A stretch of DNA of 64,000 nt, from contig VCCP01000002.1 in assembly GCA_005765155.1 (NCBI GenBank), positions 1 to 64,000 on the forward strand. Direction: 5' to 3'. Under the pieces are notes generated by a model. That model worked only from the letters and a program-made list of their open reading frames with translations, was not told the origin of the DNA and did not search any database. Source of the DNA: Zelopaecilomyces penicillatus (taxonomy: Eukaryota; Ascomycota; Sordariomycetes; Hypocreales; Pseudodiploosporaceae). A program made the position numbers and the translations under genes. Of this stretch, positions 31,949-43,081 are shown piece after piece. Numbering within the stretch: the first letter of the stretch is position 1; the number at the start of each line of letters is the position of its first letter.

Positions 31949-33784
31949 TTATTTCACTGCAGTCTGATCATAATAGAGATCGCAAGCATGAGGATGCTGC
32001 AGGCAATACTTGGGGACCAAGGGTGTTGCGCCAATGCCGTTGGCGACCAAGTACTCTCTAAAGTTCAAGATTCTCTGTGTAAAGTTGGTAACTCTCTTCT
32101 TGCCATTGGCGTCCTTGTTACCTGACCATACAAGCTCAGCCAGTGCCGCCGCTCGAGGCCACATCTTGCCGCTGATGGCGGTGTCGTCAACCTGTTCAGA
32201 CCACAAGGGAGCAGCCGCGCCGATGATGTGCTTGGCCTCAGATGCCGTCAAGCCCTCTGTGAAGTCGTAATCGTAGATTCGCTGCCAGGTCTTGTAAGGA
32301 GCACACCAGGAGCCGCCACCTCCACCATAGTTGAAGGATGGTGCGGCACCAGTGGGATCGGGGTTCTCATTCACGTTGTAGCGAGGATCATTGGTGACAT
32401 AACCACCAAAGCCGCAGTCGAGGTACAGGAAGTCTGCGCTGGACACAATGACATCAAAGCCGGCGGTGGTGAGCTTCTTGATGTTGCCGACACCGTTGTT
32501 CCAAGATTGCATGATAATTTCGCGAGAGACGTTGGTGGCGGCAGCGTCATGCGACAGGAAAACATCTTCCCACATGATGAGACGGCGGTCCTTCTTTCCA
32601 GTGTTCTTCTTGGAAAGGAAGATGGGCATTGAGTGCTCAAGCCAGTATTGGTTGAGATCAAAGTATGTTCGAGATGAGTCCTTGGCGAACCAGTCCCGGA
32701 TGGGCTTGCTGAAGTTAAAGCACCCCGTTTGGAGCTCATCACCGCCCACATGGAAAAAGTCGTCGGAAAAGCGGTTGGAAAGCTCTGAGTACACCTTTTC
32801 CACAACCTTGTAGGTCTTGGGGTTAAGGACATCCAGCTGGCCCGGGTTGGGCTGCACAGCAGTGTGCAAAGGCCAGTCGTCGTTGGACCACCAGCTGTTC
32901 TCGCACGTTACGATGTCCTTGTCAATCTGCTGCCAGCCAGAGGCGGAGTGGCCGGGCATATCAATCTCGGGAATGACACGAACACCGCGAGCGCGAGCAT
33001 AGCCAATGATGGACTGGACATCGTTCGGGGAGTAAATCTCGCGTGGAGAGTAGGCATCCTTGGTGAGTTGTGGGTAGGCGTTGACCTGGATTGGCCAAGA
33101 CTGGGTGTCGGTAATGTGCCAGTGCAAGATGTTCATCTTGGAAAGCGCCAGACCATCGATCTGCTCGTAAATCTTGGGCACAGAGATGAAGTTTCGTCCA
33201 GAGTCAATCATCACACCTCGGTAGCCGTAGTTGGGCTTGTCCTTAATGGCGACGGGCTGTTCGACAATGAGGCCATTGCCGCCATCGGAAATGACAATCT
33301 GCTGGAAGGTTGTGAATGCGTGGAGGGCACCCCAAACTGTCTTGGCTGTGATCTCGACTGAGCCAGATAGCGGTGTAATGGTGAGCGTGTAGCTCTCATC
33401 AACGCCATGCTTCAGATCGGAGCTCCAATCCGAAACCTTGACATTGACTGTCGACAGGCCCTGTCCGTAATCAGTCCGCTTCGTGTTGCTCTTGCTTCCC
33501 GGCTTGGGGAACGGATCGAACTTGGGGATTGGCGCCTCCACAGCCTGCGGCACCCATTTCAAGGTGGTGATTGACTTGTATGCTCGATTCCAGGCGTCGG
33601 TGACAAGCTGCGCATTGCCACCAGAGCCCTGGCCAGCGTTTGTTCGCAGACTCAGTTGGCCCACAGGTCGGGCTCCGGATGTGCCCCAAGTGATTTGTTG
33701 CGGCGCCGGCAGAGGGTTGACCTTGACGGCATCGACGAGCCCGGCGAGCCCGACGAGGGCGGCAGAAAGGTGTTGGAAGAGCAT
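31949..33784 (-). CDS. Secreted beta-N-acetylhexosaminidase (GH20)
   Basis: A single intronless frame of 611 residues. The enzyme releases terminal N-acetylglucosamine from chitin oligomers and glycans. Residues 1-19 are a signal peptide. An N-terminal GH20b-type domain (about 20-180) precedes the catalytic barrel, which has YRGVMIDSGRNF (189-200), HWHITDTQSWP, PEIDMPGHS and the catalytic pair D349-E350 in FFHVGGDE. A conserved Trp motif (SEQVD, WPRAAALAE) follows near 550-570. The length matches fungal NagA/Hex proteins. Several N-x-S/T sites fit a glycosylated extracellular enzyme. Nothing is damaged. Likely roles are use of chitin or turnover of the fungus's own wall. Confidence 0.96.
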   Translation of the reverse strand: MLFQHLSAALVGLAGLVDAVKVNPLPAPQQITWGTSGARPVGQLSLRTNAGQGSGGNAQLVTDAWNRAYKSITTLKWVPQAVEAPIPKFDPFPKPGSKSNTKRTDYGQGLSTVNVKVSDWSSDLKHGVDESYTLTITPLSGSVEITAKTVWGALHAFTTFQQIVISDGGNGLIVEQPVAIKDKPNYGYRGVMIDSGRNFISVPKIYEQIDGLALSKMNILHWHITDTQSWPIQVNAYPQLTKDAYSPREIYSPNDVQSIIGYARARGVRVIPEIDMPGHSASGWQQIDKDIVTCENSWWSNDDWPLHTAVQPNPGQLDVLNPKTYKVVEKVYSELSNRFSDDFFHVGGDELQTGCFNFSKPIRDWFAKDSSRTYFDLNQYWLEHSMPIFLSKKNTGKKDRRLIMWEDVFLSHDAAATNVSREIIMQSWNNGVGNIKKLTTAGFDVIVSSADFLYLDCGFGGYVTNDPRYNVNENPDPTGAAPSFNYGGGGGSWCAPYKTWQRIYDYDFTEGLTASEAKHIIGAAAPLWSEQVDDTAISGKMWPRAAALAELVWSGNKDANGKKRVTNFTQRILNFREYLVANGIGATPLVPKYCLQHPHACDLYYDQTAVK

Positions 33785-35326
33785 CTTGGTGACCGTGTCT
33801 AACTACTAGACATGCCGTTGCTTCCAGAGGTCGGTATGCTGAGAGGAGCACAGAGCAGCGGGTTGAAGGGAGAAGCTTGTCAGCATTATCGGGGCGCGTC
33901 TCACTTCCTTTATAGAGAAGCACGTCATGGTCAATCCCTACACGGGCGTGCTGTGGGATCAACAGGAAAAGGATGGAACATTGACATGCAGAAAATTTGA
34001 CGGAAATGTAACCATGCGCACCTGCTCCCCCCAGAGTTACAGTAACTTGGCAAACAAACCAAAGAGCGTTCTGTTAGTTCATGATGGCGCTTGCATGGGA
34101 CTTGTAATCATTCCGGAATACCAGATCAATAGGGGGCTGATGACACGTTATGGCCATCGCCATTGGCTCAGGAAAAGCTCTCGCAATCCTCATGTCATGG
34201 GGTGAGCAGCATCGCCAGGGGTCATGGGGGCAAACGGTAGCTCGGCTGTCCGATGCTCCCTGCAAAGACTCAGGAACAGCTAGGGACGAACGGGTTAGAC
34301 GCGCCAGGCTAGACCAGCATCCGTGCCGTGTAGTGGTTGCATATCCACGCCCGTAAGGCACGCGTTCGGTCCGCGAAGAGGCCCTTCGAGACTGGATGAT
34401 TCCCCGCACTGCAACATTACCTCAGGAGGACGAGGGCGTCTTCATAATGCCACAGATTGCCCTTCCACTCTTAATTTTTCTGCGTCACGTCACATACAGC
34501 TGCAACATCACAAGGAAAGGGCAACTACAGACCGCGGAGAGAGAAAGAGTCAAGCTTATGGACGCATAGTTGTAAGACGGCGGAGTCTGCGCCGCTGGCA
34601 ACTTGGCTCAAGACGGTAGGTCATAATTGAAAGTGGAAGAATTATGCGCCCGCTGAGAGGCTTTGAACAGGGTTGAGCACAAAGCCCTCAAGTTTCACGG
34701 AACGTGCGTTTGCTCATCTTCACCAAATTCTCTCTCTTTCTTCTAGAAACCCCCCCACCTAGCATGCTGACATTGTAGCTGACTCGCTGCGAATCCTTGG
34801 TCCTTCAAGGAATCATATCCTATCAATTCGTTTGTCAAGAAACCTTGATTCTTTCGGTGTAGCTCCAGCCCAATTCAATTGGTTGCCATTTAAGCGCTGA
34901 TCAGTGGAGCATGCATCTGTCTTGCTCCCAAACGCAGCGCGCAGTCCGAGGTCACCATCACTACTAACGGATTAAGGTATGTACACCAGACGGGTTTGTG
35001 TTGGTCAACAGCTGAATCCCACGAATCATCTCAGAGTATCCCTGCTCAGCGTGATGTTCGGAGAATCCCTGACGGATCAGGCACACTTTACAGCCGTTCA
35101 CCTAGGAAAGCACCCGTCTTGGTGTAAGGGCTTTTGTAATACTACCCTCCTCCATTACCCTGAACGTTGCAGTCAGCAGAAGCAGATTGTTTAAAAACCC
35201 ACGCATCTAACCATGCAACCGTTCTGATTGTGCAGCAGAGACTGAGAGGTAATGATGCTTCAACTGCGTCAAGAAAATGAAACTGCATTGCAGTAGATAT
35301 TGTATATGTATATAACTGTAGGCTAT
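33785..35326. other. Intergenic region
   Basis: Upstream region of the hexosaminidase gene and downstream region of the lipase gene. The short frames here (34074-34409, 34323-34619, 34979-35194) lack domains or gene-like structure. Confidence 0.45.
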
Positions 35327-36370
35327 CTAGGTGCAAAAGTTCTTCATGCCTGCGTAGGTGGTGTGAGCCTTGCTTTGGAAGTTGAGCACGGTGCTGAGGT
35401 GGCAGTCTGTGGGGTCTTGTCCGAAACATCGGTAAGTCAAGGCCAGGGTAACGTCTTGTGTCGACTGCCAGTACTCGGTGCGAGGATGAGCATATTCCCA
35501 TGAGCCCAATTTCTTGAGGGGGATGTGAGGAATGGGATCTGCGGATATGTCAGTACATTTGCATTTTTCTAGACATGAGCGACAAGGCTGCAAGTAAACT
35601 TGGAGACTCACCATCAGCGTGGGTCACGCGACGCGCGATTCCCTCAGCAGCTTCAGTCGCGCCAGCAAGCCCGTCACGGTAGTTGGCAAACTTGACATCG
35701 CCAACCCTGGGTGCGCCGTAGGTGAAGAGCTTGGAGATTTTAAGGGCTGGCTGTGTCTTGAAACTTCCAAAGGCGAGCTCTGCAAGCGCTCCACCGAGAC
35801 TATGCCCGGAAATCACAACCGGGTAGGCTGGGTTTGACACAATCGCAGCCTTGATCGCCTTTTCAACGTCGGCAGAAATGGAGTTCCAGGCGCCTAGGAA
35901 GCCGCGGTGCACTTTGCAACCCTGGCATGTAGCACCAGTGGCGACGTAGTTGATGGTACTGAAATCCAGATTGGTGGCCCAGTCCTTGTCGCTCGCGGAG
36001 CCCGGGATGGCAAGAACAAACTCCTTTCTGTTGTCGTCGCGGAACAGAGCGGCCTGAGTATCGGACTGGGCATTGTTGATGTACGCAAGCTGTGAAATGC
36101 CGGCCGGGGGTTTTGTACATGGCTTCCCAGCTGAGACTGGGTATGCGGCATACCAGACGATTTCATTAAAATTATTTACAGAAACTGGACAACCAATTCT
36201 GTAAGTGCTGTTACTTGTCCAAGGCAGTTATGGTGATACATACTCATGGTTTTGGGCGCACTAGCCCTTTTCATCACTCCATCGATCTCAACAGCGGGAG
36301 CGTTTGCCCCGATCGTCGGCAGCCCGAGGGCCGGGGTCAGCAGGAGAAGCAAGGCCTGAAGAGACAGCAT
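35327..36370 (-). CDS. Secreted class 3 lipase
   Basis: Exons 36370-36244, 36184-35612 and 35538-35327 (introns 59 and 73 nt) give 303 residues. ATG 36370 is preferred because it starts the signal peptide MLSLQALLLLLTPALGLP; a KR site at about 34-35 may end a propeptide. The alpha/beta-hydrolase signature is SGHSLGG with nucleophile S172, and the likely triad partners are D235 (THADDPIPHIP) and H252 (YAHPRTEYW). Four cysteines in the mature part are compatible with disulphides. This family hydrolyses triacylglycerols, and some members are feruloyl esterases; the sequence alone does not separate the two. It lies close to a second secreted hydrolase on the same strand. Confidence 0.92.
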
Positions 36371-37783
36371 CTTGGACAACTGGACAAAACCTCACAACAA
36401 AAGTGATGTGGAAAGGCAACCGGATGCTCTTTAAAGCAACTCACCGAGTCCACGAGCAAAGAAGCAGAGAAGCGGGCTATACAAAAGTCCACAGCTCTCT
36501 ATTATAGCACGGTCTGTCTTAAGAAAGCAATGAGCTCGCGATCGGCCGGGGCCGTCTCCCTATTTTATAATAGCCCCAGCATGTCTTAAAAGCCCACACC
36601 GCGTGCACGCACTCCTCATTTCTACGTCGCATTGGCAACGGGATACGATCCGGACTGCATCTAGGTGTACCTCTCTGAATGCTGCATTACAGCGCTGTGA
36701 CGGGTCTCACCTTTTTTGCTTGCCAAAAAATTACTAACCGTTGCGATCTGTATGAGTAATTTTTGACGGAGCCGTGCCAAACCCCGAGTCCCCTTTGGGT
36801 ATTGTGCCGATGGCCCGCCCCCGCGGGGGTTGCATCTCGGGGTTGTGCTGACCCGGGCGGAGAATCTCAACTTTGTTCAGATCAGATCTGCCGATGGAAC
36901 TTGTGGTTTATTATCTAGACTGCAGCTGAGTTGGCGGGGTTGTCTTATTACCAATACTCATATCTTATTATATTACTACTAGTTGAACTGACATCTTTAC
37001 TATGTTGGTGCTCTAGACACTTTGCGATTTGACTTGTACAAGTTGACGACTGTGGAAAATAAACATGATCCTAACCTAGATAAAAGAACAATGCCGATTA
37101 GTTTATAACGGAACATATTATCCATAAGAACCCCAAATTCCTAGTTTTACCAGTCTGTAGGTGTGCTTTCTTTTGTTTATAGTTTTTGTGACTAGATAAA
37201 ATCAAGGCATATTATTATTATTATTATTATAATTATTATGATTATATATTAAAATAAACAAATTTTTAATCTAATAGTTTAATCTATTATAATCTAATAG
37301 CTAAACCTATTATAATCTTATATTTAAACCTATTATTATATAACAGTTTTTTATCTAATATAGGCTCTAATATAAGACTTAAGGTACTTTGATAAGGGGA
37401 AAACAACACACACAACAACACCAACACCACCCACAGAACTGCAGGGTGATTTTAGGGTAGTTGCGTAGCCAGCGTAGTCCGCAAGGATTGAATGGGCAAG
37501 AAAAGCCACGAAGCGGCGATATGATGAATTGAACTTGAGGGATCAATTGATCATCCCATAACTGATCAGATAAAGAAGACAGCTTTTTAATAGCTAGTCT
37601 TTTGAATGCACTGGAAAATTCTTGGGTAGAAGGGGGAAAAAAAACTTGAATTCGATGATGTCTACCCGTTCAAATGGCCCGGGTATGGCCTATCTACTTA
37701 TACAGTTCAATCCCCCTAAGTGCAGCTTATACAGCTACGGCTTAGTCAACTAGCAAGGGGGTGTGTTCAACCCAGCCATCAAA
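36371..37783. other. Intergenic region
   Basis: Lipase promoter, then about 1 kb without gene structure. 37195-37400 is very AT-rich with a (TAT)n run and repeated 'ctattataatctaatag' words, consistent with a mutated repeat. The motif ggggtgtgttcaaccc lies at 37758-37773 directly before minisatellite copy B. Confidence 0.45.
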
Positions 37784-38021
37784 GTATAAGGGATAAGCCC
37801 TTATTTTACTAGTCTAGCCCGATATAGCAGGTCAGGCTGCATAGTCTTGTTAGGTCTTATAGCAGGTTAGGCTGCTACCTTATAGCAGGTCTAACTGCTA
37901 GGGCTATAGCAGGTTTAGCTACTAAGCTATAATAGGTCTAGCTACTAGTCTTATAACAGGTCTAGCTACTAGTCTTATAACAGGTCAGGCTATTATATAA
38001 AACCCACTTATTTTAATAATA
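37784..38021. repeat. Minisatellite block, copy B
   Basis: Same start (gtataagggataagccc) and end (tatataaaaccc) as 705-918, with the caggt(c/t)-(a/t)-ggct unit repeated about six times, one more than copy A. It is followed by AT-rich DNA to 38163, as copy A is. Confidence 0.7.
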
Positions 38022-38547
38022 TATATAATATTTTAAGTAATCAATTAATTCTAAAAGGAAAATTAAATAAAGAGTATAAGGTTAAATAATAAATAAGTAA
38101 AAAATAATATAAATAATATAAATAAATAAAAAATAATATAAATAAATATATAAATAATATATAGCGTCCTCACCAACTGTAACTACTAATACAAGCGACA
38201 ATAAGGGGTCTTGGGAAAAGTAAGTCGGATTCCTACTCAATGACAGCACTTCTCTCCTCACCTAGACTTGGCGTCTTTCACTGCCGCGCTTACACACGGA
38301 AGACACAAGGGCACCAGTGTAGGCGACTGTGTAGTCACATCGAAAGTGGAATGTGTGCCTGGGAAACGATGAACTTGAAGACTTAATTGCTGTTTTACAT
38401 TGTACATATCTAATCAATTTCTAATTCATCTGTGGCCTTTCTTTTTCCTAGACAGCTTTGCGAGTGTGGCGAGCTCTGGACTCTAATTTCTTCGCTGGAA
38501 GTAGTGGCTACCCCAGAGCATACCGCTTCTTCTTCATCCATTACAAA
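38022..38547. other. AT-rich stretch and gene-downstream region
   Basis: 38022-38163 is nearly pure A/T (aataaataaa words). From 38164 composition is normal, and the stretch up to 38547 is the 3' flank of the following minus-strand gene. No gene is visible. Confidence 0.45.
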
Positions 38548-40122
38548 TTACTGTGCTGCAGTCTCTGTCTCGATTCTGTCTTCGCGTGTTTCTGTTGTAG
38601 TATGAGCCTTGCTTGCTGCCTCTCTACGTTCCGCATCCTCATCTTCTGATACAGATATATTGCCTTTCTCATCGCCATCAATTTGTCTCTCAAAATCTTC
38701 TGGGCTCAAGGCTCGAGAAGACGGCGATCGCATTCTTTGGCTCGTAACGGAGATGTCATCGTCGCTGTCGTAGGAGGGCGACCGTTTGCGTTCGCTTTCG
38801 GGTGGACCAATGTATGGCAGGCGCTTTCTTCCCAAAGGTTCACCAATATGCCCCCCCATTTTAATGATCCATGACAAGTCAGTGTCACCAGTAGGCACCT
38901 GTTCCTGTTGTGATTTCTCTACAATGGAACTCGCAGATTCAATTTCCTGATTGTTCGACTCATCGGGGTTCAACTTCCCATGCGAATCATCCTCTTGAGG
39001 AATGTTGAAATCCACACAATCCACGACGTCCACCTGCTCATCAAGGTTTTGAATTGCATCCATCAAGTCATTTAGTTCTGGATAATCACCAGCGCTTCTG
39101 ACATCTCTTTCAGGTGGCTTTTCAAGAGGAATCCTCCGCTCCCAAGGGTCCCGGAAGATGTGATGCAAAGCAATAGCATCCCATGGATCAAATCGATAGC
39201 GATTATCATCTGTCGCAGAGAGGGGTAAAGGGGAGTCAGCCGAAGATGTTTTGCCAAGGAGCAGGTTAACTATGCTATCCAGCTGACTCATGAAAAGACG
39301 CCAAAGACGAAAGGTTGTCAAATTCCTCCCTTGATGAAGGAATATATCAAGAGACTATAAAGAGTTTGTCAGCATTTGATAATGTAGGGCGTCTTTTATG
39401 CTTCTCACCTCAGTGCCACTCTGCCCTCTATCAAAAACAAACACGCCCCCAAATATCTGATCTTCTGCCCAATATCCTGCAACATCGGCAAGACCATTTG
39501 GATATAAGTCAAAGTCTAGGTACTCGCAATGAAAGAAGTGAGTTGGTCGAGGTGGAAAGAGTGGCTCCTCCCACCTCTTTCGGCCCAATATAAAGGTCCA
39601 ACCAGTTGGCCTGTTCCACTTGGTGACGAAGTCAATGTGTTCCTGTGTATGTGACTTTGGCTCGAGTTTGAAGAGGGCAACAGCAATACTGTGGATTGCT
39701 ACTGCTACAAGCTCCACAAGTCGCATCTTGAACTCATACGTCCCTGAATCGGCATCCTGAAATGCTTCTAGAGTCTAATTCACCAGTTAGGCACTGATAG
39801 AAAGGATCCCAAAAAGGAAACGTCTAACACTTACGCATAAACCAAAGCGCAAAGAATTCAGGTCAAATTCATCTCGTAGAGTCTTAGTCCTGTCCAAGAC
39901 TCCTGGACAGATTTCTTTGTGGTCCATAAGAGGATGCGCTCTTGTTAGAAAAGTGCCTCGGGTATCCCAAGCTACATCTGTTTCTGGAAGACCATCAATG
40001 AGCTGTGCCATAGTTTTCTCCGCCAACTCGGTTGCCAGGAGATTCTTGATGGCTTCAGACAAAACATGACTATGGTGAGAATCGAGGTGATCATCCATAG
40101 GTACCTGAGGTGAGGGACCCAT
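38548..40122 (-). CDS. Uncharacterised three-exon protein, copy 1 (intact)
   Basis: Exons 40122-39835 (288 nt), 39774-39409 (366 nt) and 39354-38548 (807 nt), all joined in phase 0, encode 486 residues. I do not recognise the family. An N-terminal helical part has IDGLPETDVAWDTRG. The middle exon has a compact, aromatic-rich core (THFFHCEYLDFDLYPNG, then DVAGYWAEDQIFGGVFVFDRG) that looks like a folded, functional domain. The third exon starts RFDPWDAIALHHIFRDPWER and ends in an acidic, Ser-rich, probably disordered tail (RSPSYDSDDD). There is no signal peptide or membrane helix, so it is probably cytosolic or nuclear. A paralogue with the same exon plan lies at 43082-44642. Confidence 0.8.
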
Positions 40123-41552
40123 CTTGTCGGTTAGGAGTTTCTGTAGAGAAAAATGGGGAGTCGCATATGCAAGCTGAAATGAAATAAGCCTTGGATGAAA
40201 AATGAAGACTCAGGTTGGTGAGAGACTGAGAGGCAGGAAAACGGGTTGGCTAGTCAAGATGGAGGGAAGCGACAAGCGACAAGCTACAGCAACTGGACAT
40301 TGAGTACCTAAGCTGCAATATGTTCGCGTAGATCTTTGATGGTTTGCGTGAGGGGTTAAATTTAGCCACTTGGTCAAAGCACCGGCCGCGTTTCTGTAGC
40401 CGCGCGCCACCTGGAGCATCACATTTGTGTCACACATCCAAGGTTTGCAAGGATTTGATTACGTGCCATTGCCTAAAACATCAGTGTTGGTCATCAAGCG
40501 AAATCAGTTTCTGTGCAAGGTGCTGCAGGAGACATCACCAACATGCCTGGGTGAATTGTCATCTAAACTCTTCCACGTTGTGCATCTATGGTAGTTGGTC
40601 TACGCAATCCCCCATGGACTAACAAATTCTGCATTTTCAATCAAATCCTCGCTCATGTTCCACTTCCGATGCGGCTCCATTGCCGCCAATCACCAGAAGG
40701 TCACCACCCGCTTGGGTTACAATGCTTTCAGAAATCTTGACATCATTCTTGCGATGCATTCGTTTTACAACACTTTCCAGAGATCCCAAGCGATGTCCTT
40801 GCTATGGCTAACGTTGCTTAAGGTTAGTGACAATGCCCAACATGGGTGGGGTTTTCTATCGCCCTTCTATTCTATACTAAAGGGTTCCAACGTTCATTGT
40901 TCATGAATCATACCTAATCATCATTATCATTAACACTGGCTTGGCTTGACTGGGTATGTACCAGGGTAGTTGGTCTCGGGGAGTGTTCGCCCTTAGCCGT
41001 ATACGCTATGGCTTTTGACTCCGCCACAATCCATGCCATTTAGCCGCCTGTCCCGGATTGCTGGATTGAGGCCCACTGCCGCTGGCTGTTTGAAAGCCTT
41101 ACCATCCGCACAACACTAAGCGCTTATCCAAGAGGGAGCGTGATGGCTACTCTCCCAGCGTTTGAAACAGGACAATCGGGTTCTAAAGGCACAAGAACTT
41201 AGACACTATTTGGTGGCAATATTGGTGGTCTCTTTGGGCCAACAACACATTTGCCTAGCGGGTAGTAACCGAACTGCCTTACTTGGAAATGGCACTGACC
41301 TTGAACGGGCTCGTGAAATGATCATGGTGCTCTACATCTTGGGCAAATACAATGATGTCGTTAACAAGGCCTATAACTACCAATACCCTGCCTTTCCGTC
41401 ATCCATTTATGAATCGGTAGACAACAGATCACTCAACTCGCCCTTCATTTCCAGCAATATCTCATTCTCCAGCAACTGCAACCTTCATTTCATCTTGGCT
41501 ATACTCTCTTGAATTGATCCCATCACTTCCATACTACCACTTCCACTTCAAG
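40123..41552. other. Divergent intergenic region
   Basis: Upstream of both copy 1 (minus) and the HExxH gene (plus). The open frame at 41162-41512 lacks an ATG-led structure and most likely overlaps 5' leader sequence. No other gene is visible. Confidence 0.45.
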
Positions 41553-42697
41553 ATGTCTCGATCTTCTTCCCCAACTACTCCAGATCTTCGTGAGCTCAGA
41601 ATTTTGACCTATATGCGCGGGTCTAATGGAAAGCGAGTTGAGCAATATCTAACGCCTAACTCGACAAAATTCGATTGCGTTGCATCTGCGGCAAGCTTTG
41701 CTCTTGACTTGCTGGAAAGTGAGCCTGGTCGACAAGCTCTGCGATATTACACCTTGCTGGTTGGTGAGGAGAAACGAATCCCGGGTCTTCGGGACATGAG
41801 CTCTGGCTATCATGAACCATACGTCCGAAACTTCCTCGCTGAGATACGCGCGAGTTTCCCTCACATCCTTGTCACTAATGAGAATGGCATGAGGTACCTG
41901 AACGGGAGAACAAACAAGTTTAACTGTGTAAATGTGTTTGTGCCTAAGCGCGCCGCGTTGATTGAGCTGAGTGATTCGGTGGGTTATACCTTATGATATT
42001 CGTTGCACCAACGAAATAAGAAAAACATACTAACTGATATATGCCATAGTTGGTGTCGGCCATGGAGAATGCCTGCAGAGATACACGAGCGTCCAAATCA
42101 TCGACGGACCTCGCCCGTTTCCAAACGTTTCTTTGTCGAATTGGCATCACGCTAGCCCACGAGCTTGTCCACATCTATACATTGTTTTTGTTGAGACTAA
42201 AGGATTCGCACACTCCTCCCCATGCATCCGCCGGCGGATGTGGATCAGACAAGGCGGGTGAAGCGGGCCGCTATTGGGAAGATCTTATGTTTGGTGGGTT
42301 TGTGGATATGCGACTGGTCGACAAGACGACGGCAGCGATTGGCCTTCGAGATGGCCATGGGAAATATGCCTGGAAATTCAGGGGGGAGCTTATTGAGCAT
42401 CTACTCTGGAGGAAATTCACATGGATCACCGTCCCTCTCACGGATCCTGACCACGACTATTACGAAAAGGCTACTACGCGTATGCCGACGTTGAGATGGA
42501 AAAACAACTATGGTGATTTCTTCCCGAAGAAGGCGCAAGCGACAACCACTGAACTTCCAGAGCTGCCCCCGGCGCAGTTGCAAGAACTGATGGGGCCGAG
42601 GGTTTTTGCGTTCCCTAAATATAGGGTTAACGGCGCCCATCTGAGAAGATTTTGCTTTAACCCTCGAAAAGATTCGGTTGAAGCTGTACCATGTTAA
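41553..42697 (+). CDS. HExxH-motif (zincin-like) protein
   Basis: Exons 41553-41978 and 42050-42697 (71-nt intron with a perfect TACTAAC branch site) encode 357 residues. ATG 41553 follows a C/A-rich leader. The key feature is TLAHELVHIY, where H179-E180-x-x-H183 is the zinc-binding motif of zincin metallopeptidases. The downstream GEAGRYWEDLMFGG could supply a glutamate third ligand (E213 or E219), as in gluzincins. No signal peptide, propeptide or membrane segment is seen, so it would act inside the cell. The rest matches no named peptidase family I know. It sits between two paralogues of an unknown family and runs opposite to them. Confidence 0.72.
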
Positions 42698-43081
42698 CTA
42701 GATCTTTGGTCCTCAAACTGTTGTAAATTGCAATTTTGTTTATTTAGTATAGGAGTTATTGTATTTGAATTTATATTCATGTTGTTTTTAGTTCTTTTCA
42801 GTTACAGAAGTAGTCAATTAGGTTCCCTCCCATCTTCAAAAATCGGGGATGCCGTCTCTACAGCCCTCAGACTGCTTGTTGACAATCTCACTTTGAAGCA
42901 GATATTTTACTCTGAGCCACTGATAGGCTGGGTAGAGCCAGTGAGTGGTCTACCTACTGGGCTTGCCTATTACAGGATGACATTTTGAATGTGCTCTTCA
43001 ACTTGCGCCTCGCGCTCCATGTATTAACTCTACCTAAATGGAAAATAAGCCAAGCGTCATGACTGGACAATGAGATGAGTA
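42698..43081. other. Convergent intergenic region
   Basis: AT-rich 3' flanks of the HExxH gene and of paralogue copy 2. An 86-codon frame at 42728-42988 has a hydrophobic start but no ATG-led structure; it is not called. Confidence 0.5.

Noticed and set aside
41162..41512. 116-codon frame before the HExxH gene
   Set aside because: It is not led by an ATG in good context and has no domain; most likely 5' leader sequence.
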